A stretch of DNA of 64,000 nucleotides from HXMU1420-13 sp965601825 (GTDB lineage: Bacteria; Bacteroidota; Rhodothermia; Balneolales; Balneolaceae), in contig OZ271839.1 in assembly GCA_965601825.1 (NCBI GenBank), positions 3,410,001 through 3,474,000 of the forward strand, in the 5' to 3' direction. Under the pieces are notes generated by a model. The model searched no databases. It was not told the DNA's origin and saw nothing but the letters and a program-made list of their open reading frames with translations. Both the position numbers and the translations under genes were made by a program. Positions 61,933 to 64,000 of the stretch are shown here, one piece after another. Numbering within the stretch: position 1 is the first letter of the stretch; every line of letters starts with the position of its first letter.

Positions 61933-62957
61933 TTGGTATATCCTGCAGCTTTATAAATTTTTTCTATTATGCCAACTACTTTCAAACCATCTAACGATGT
62001 TGCAGTAGGAATTTCCTCTTTAATTAACGTGTTGTAAACGTTTGCAATAATGTAATGATGGTTTGCGGCACTACCTTTGTACGGCCCATAATCATTTGGT
62101 GGATTTGTAGGTGGGAGGTTAGGAACTTCATATCCATCAATATGGCAATACTCAATCTCATTCATATACTGACCACCAATTTTCAAACTACCTTTTGTGC
62201 CAATAACAGTAATACTACTTTCCATATTCTTTCCCCAACAAGAAGTTGAATAATTGATTGAACCTATACCGCCATTTTCGAATTCAAACTGCGCAAAACC
62301 AGAATCATCAAAATCTTTGAGATTTTGATGAGTAAAGTTTTTAACAATTGCTTTAGGATTTTTTATATCACCAAACACCCAATACATAATGTCAATGAAA
62401 TGACTGAATTGGGTAAATAAAGCTCCACCATCTAAATTTCTAGTACCTTTCCATTTACTGGGTTCATAATATCTACTGTCTCTATTCCAATAACAGTTAG
62501 TTTGAACTATCAATACATCGCCAATTACTTTCTCCTGAATTAATTCCTTCAACCATACTGATGGTGGACTGTATCTATTCTGCTTAACAACAAAAACTTG
62601 TTTTCCAGATCGCAATTCTGCATTCACAACAGCTTCACAATCTTTAACTGAAAGCCCCATTGGCTTTTCAATAACAACATTATATCCAGCTTCAAGACAA
62701 AGAATTGCATACTCAGTATGATATCCATTAGGTGTAGCAATAGTAACAATATCACTTCTGCCCTTATCATTAGATAGGAACTGATCAATAGAATTGTACG
62801 ATTCTACATTTAAATTTAACCGCTCTAAATTTTCAAATTCAGTTGGTTCTACATCTGTAACTGAAATCAATTCAGTACCATCAAAATCATTAATTATCTT
62901 AGAATGTCTTTGACCAATACGTCCAAATCCTATAACCGAAAATTTTAATTGTGACAT
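61929..62957 (-). CDS. Gfo/Idh/MocA sugar-nucleotide dehydrogenase, WbpB/WlbA-like
   Basis: 342 residues. N-terminal Rossmann motif SVIGFGRIGQRH, the EKPMGL motif, KQNRYSPP and LDGGALFTQFSHFID (with the Asp/His catalytic region) match UDP-N-acetylglucosaminuronate 3-dehydrogenases (WbpB/WlbA). It is distinct from the Gfo/Idh/MocA gene at 4.5 kb. The next pathway step (the 3-aminotransferase WbpE/WlbC) is not in the window. Its ATG is 80 bases after the end of the dehydrogenase gene upstream. Confidence 0.82.
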   Translation of the reverse strand: MSQLKFSVIGFGRIGQRHSKIINDFDGTELISVTDVEPTEFENLERLNLNVESYNSIDQFLSNDKGRSDIVTIATPNGYHTEYAILCLEAGYNVVIEKPMGLSVKDCEAVVNAELRSGKQVFVVKQNRYSPPSVWLKELIQEKVIGDVLIVQTNCYWNRDSRYYEPSKWKGTRNLDGGALFTQFSHFIDIMYWVFGDIKNPKAIVKNFTHQNLKDFDDSGFAQFEFENGGIGSINYSTSCWGKNMESSITVIGTKGSLKIGGQYMNEIEYCHIDGYEVPNLPPTNPPNDYGPYKGSAANHHYIIANVYNTLIKEEIPTATSLDGLKVVGIIEKIYKAAGYTK

Positions 62958-63037
62958 TTTGAAAGAGTCTGAGTTTTAACTTATTGATAATTTATTCAAT
63001 GTCATTTCAAAGGGTTTTAATGAGAGCATTATACAAT

Positions 63038-64000
63038 TTAATCTTTACCAAATAAGTCTCTAGTGTATACTTTTTCGGCGACATCCGTTATGCCTTCTAC
63101 CATTCTGTTAGCCACAATTATATCTGATATTAGTTTAAATTCATCTAGATCTTTAATTACACGTGAGTGAAAAAAATCTTCACTTTCCAAATAAGGTTCA
63201 TAAACCACTACTTCAATTCCTTTAGCTTTAATTCTCTTCATTATCCCTTGGATAGCGCTAGCACGGAAATTATCAGAACCTGCTTTCATGACTAGTCGGT
63301 ATATACCAACAATCTTTGGATTTTTTTTAATTATTTGATTAGCAATGAAGTCTTTTCGTGTTCGATTTGCATCTACTATTGCTCTAATCAAATTATTAGG
63401 AACATCTTGGTAATTTGCCAAGAGTTGTTTAGTGTCTTTTGGTAAGCAATAACCACCATAACCAAATGAAGGATTATTGTAGTGGGCTCCAATCCTTGGA
63501 TCTAAGCCAACACCATCTATAACCTGAACTGCGCTCAATCCATGAGATTCACAATAAGAATCCAATTCATTAAAATAAGCGACTCTCATCGCTAAATAGG
63601 TATTTGAGAACAATTTAATAGCTTCAGCTTCGGTTGAATCGGTAAAAAGAATTGGTATTTCATCTTTTGACTTCAAGGCGCCTTCTACTAACAAATTTGC
63701 AAAGATCTTGGCTCTATCTGATCTTTCACCAACGACGATTCTCGATGGGTACAAATTATCATGTAGTGCTTGACCTTCTCTCAAAAATTCAGGCGAAAAA
63801 AATATATTTTCCAAATCATATTTCTTCTTTATTTGAGAAACAAATCCTACCGGTATGGTAGATTTTATCACCATGATTGCATTTGGATTAATCTCGCTTA
63901 CTTCCTTAATAACAGATTCAACAGTATTTGTATTGAAATAATTAGTTACCGGATCATAATCTGTAGGAGTTGCTATAATTATAAATTCTGCATTTTTATA
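63038..64000 (-). CDS. ugd: UDP-glucose 6-dehydrogenase-like, C-terminal part (5' end outside window)
   Basis: The frame is open to the window edge: 42 codons upstream of the ATG at 63874 read YKNAEFIIIATPTDYDP and VSEINPNAIMVIKST, clearly the middle of the enzyme. Visible blocks are FSPEFLREGQALHDNLYPSR, FSNTYLAMRVAYFNELD, the catalytic cysteine in FGYGGYCLPKDTKQ and the C-terminal UDP-binding domain. The short E. coli Ugd-type sequence (ATPTDYDP, NYFNT) favours UDP-glucose over UDP-GlcNAc as substrate, although the neighbours use UDP-GlcNAc acid. Supplies UDP-uronic acid for surface polysaccharide. Confidence 0.87.
   Translation of the reverse strand, partial: YKNAEFIIIATPTDYDPVTNYFNTNTVESVIKEVSEINPNAIMVIKSTIPVGFVSQIKKKYDLENIFFSPEFLREGQALHDNLYPSRIVVGERSDRAKIFANLLVEGALKSKDEIPILFTDSTEAEAIKLFSNTYLAMRVAYFNELDSYCESHGLSAVQVIDGVGLDPRIGAHYNNPSFGYGGYCLPKDTKQLLANYQDVPNNLIRAIVDANRTRKDFIANQIIKKNPKIVGIYRLVMKAGSDNFRASAIQGIMKRIKAKGIEVVVYEPYLESEDFFHSRVIKDLDEFKLISDIIVANRMVEGITDVAEKVYTRDLFGKD

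Noticed and set aside
1..64000. tRNA, rRNA or CRISPR loci
   Set aside because: No cloverleaf-like, rRNA-like or regularly spaced repeat pattern was recognised by eye; a covariance-model scan would be needed to exclude small RNAs.

Overview
The window is AT-rich DNA from an aerobic bacterium of the Bacteroidota/Balneolota/Rhodothermota group, most like a marine Balneola-type organism (inference). The grounds are: a full Alternative Complex III plus caa3 oxidase operon; a bacillithiol-linked YtxJ protein; many Bacteroidota-type lipoproteins; 7TMR-DISM hybrid kinases; a DUF4175/Bat-type pair; a short exosortase; frequent GTG/TTG starts; and dispersed intergenic repeats, some of which read as 'HPELVSGS' when translated. 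I recognised no rRNA, tRNA, CRISPR array, prophage or insertion sequence.

Layout. 0-7.4 kb: the tail of a PgpH-like 7TM-HD phosphohydrolase, XerD, YtxJ, an UPF0173 hydrolase, a stand-alone TonB-plug lipoprotein, an S1/P1 nuclease, a Gfo/Idh/MocA oxidoreductase, TerC and a fatty-acid desaturase closed by a clear terminator. 7.4-12.6 kb: two tandem paralogous 7TM hybrid histidine kinases, with one and two receiver domains. 12.6-17 kb: an M28 peptidase, a dienelactone hydrolase, a sugar porter and a DinB-like protein. 17-22 kb, minus strand: an unrecognised membrane protein and an operon of an NRAMP-like transporter with 5-oxoprolinase genes pxpA-pxpB-pxpC. 22-34 kb: mostly small housekeeping or hypothetical genes (DUF1801, SRPBCC, VF530, EEP hydrolase, a GTDC1-like tRNA-queuosine mannosyltransferase, GNAT, esterase, COG2509 flavoprotein, two unrecognised envelope proteins, a dihaem cytochrome, a lactonase). 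Dispersed repeats are concentrated here. 34-39.4 kb: cysE-cysM, a lipoprotein, YebC, an M1 aminopeptidase and DUF420 (CtaM/YozB-like).

39.7-52.6 kb is the respiratory core: thirteen co-directional, tightly packed genes actA-B-C-D-E-F, a small membrane protein, sco, coxB-A-C-D, ending in a strong terminator. Together they would oxidise menaquinol through Alternative Complex III and pass electrons by c haems to a caa3-type oxidase. ActE carries an extra c domain that resembles the C-terminal c domain of CoxB, suggesting a direct electron bridge. A DUF420 gene, of the family implicated in oxidase assembly, is divergent from this operon.

52.7-58.8 kb: an MBL hydrolase, a large DUF4175 coiled-coil protein, a HAD phosphatase and a BatB-like VWA protein. 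59-64 kb, minus strand: an exosortase with a small membrane partner and a glycerate 2-kinase in overlapping frames, preceded by polysaccharide sugar-nucleotide genes (wlbB-like, wlbA-like, ugd) that run off the window. This end is probably the edge of a surface-polysaccharide and envelope-sorting locus.

Several genes have start codons chosen here from ribosome-binding sites, overlaps and family alignment rather than the longest frame; these are stated in the entries. All family assignments rest on motif recognition by eye; no database search was run.
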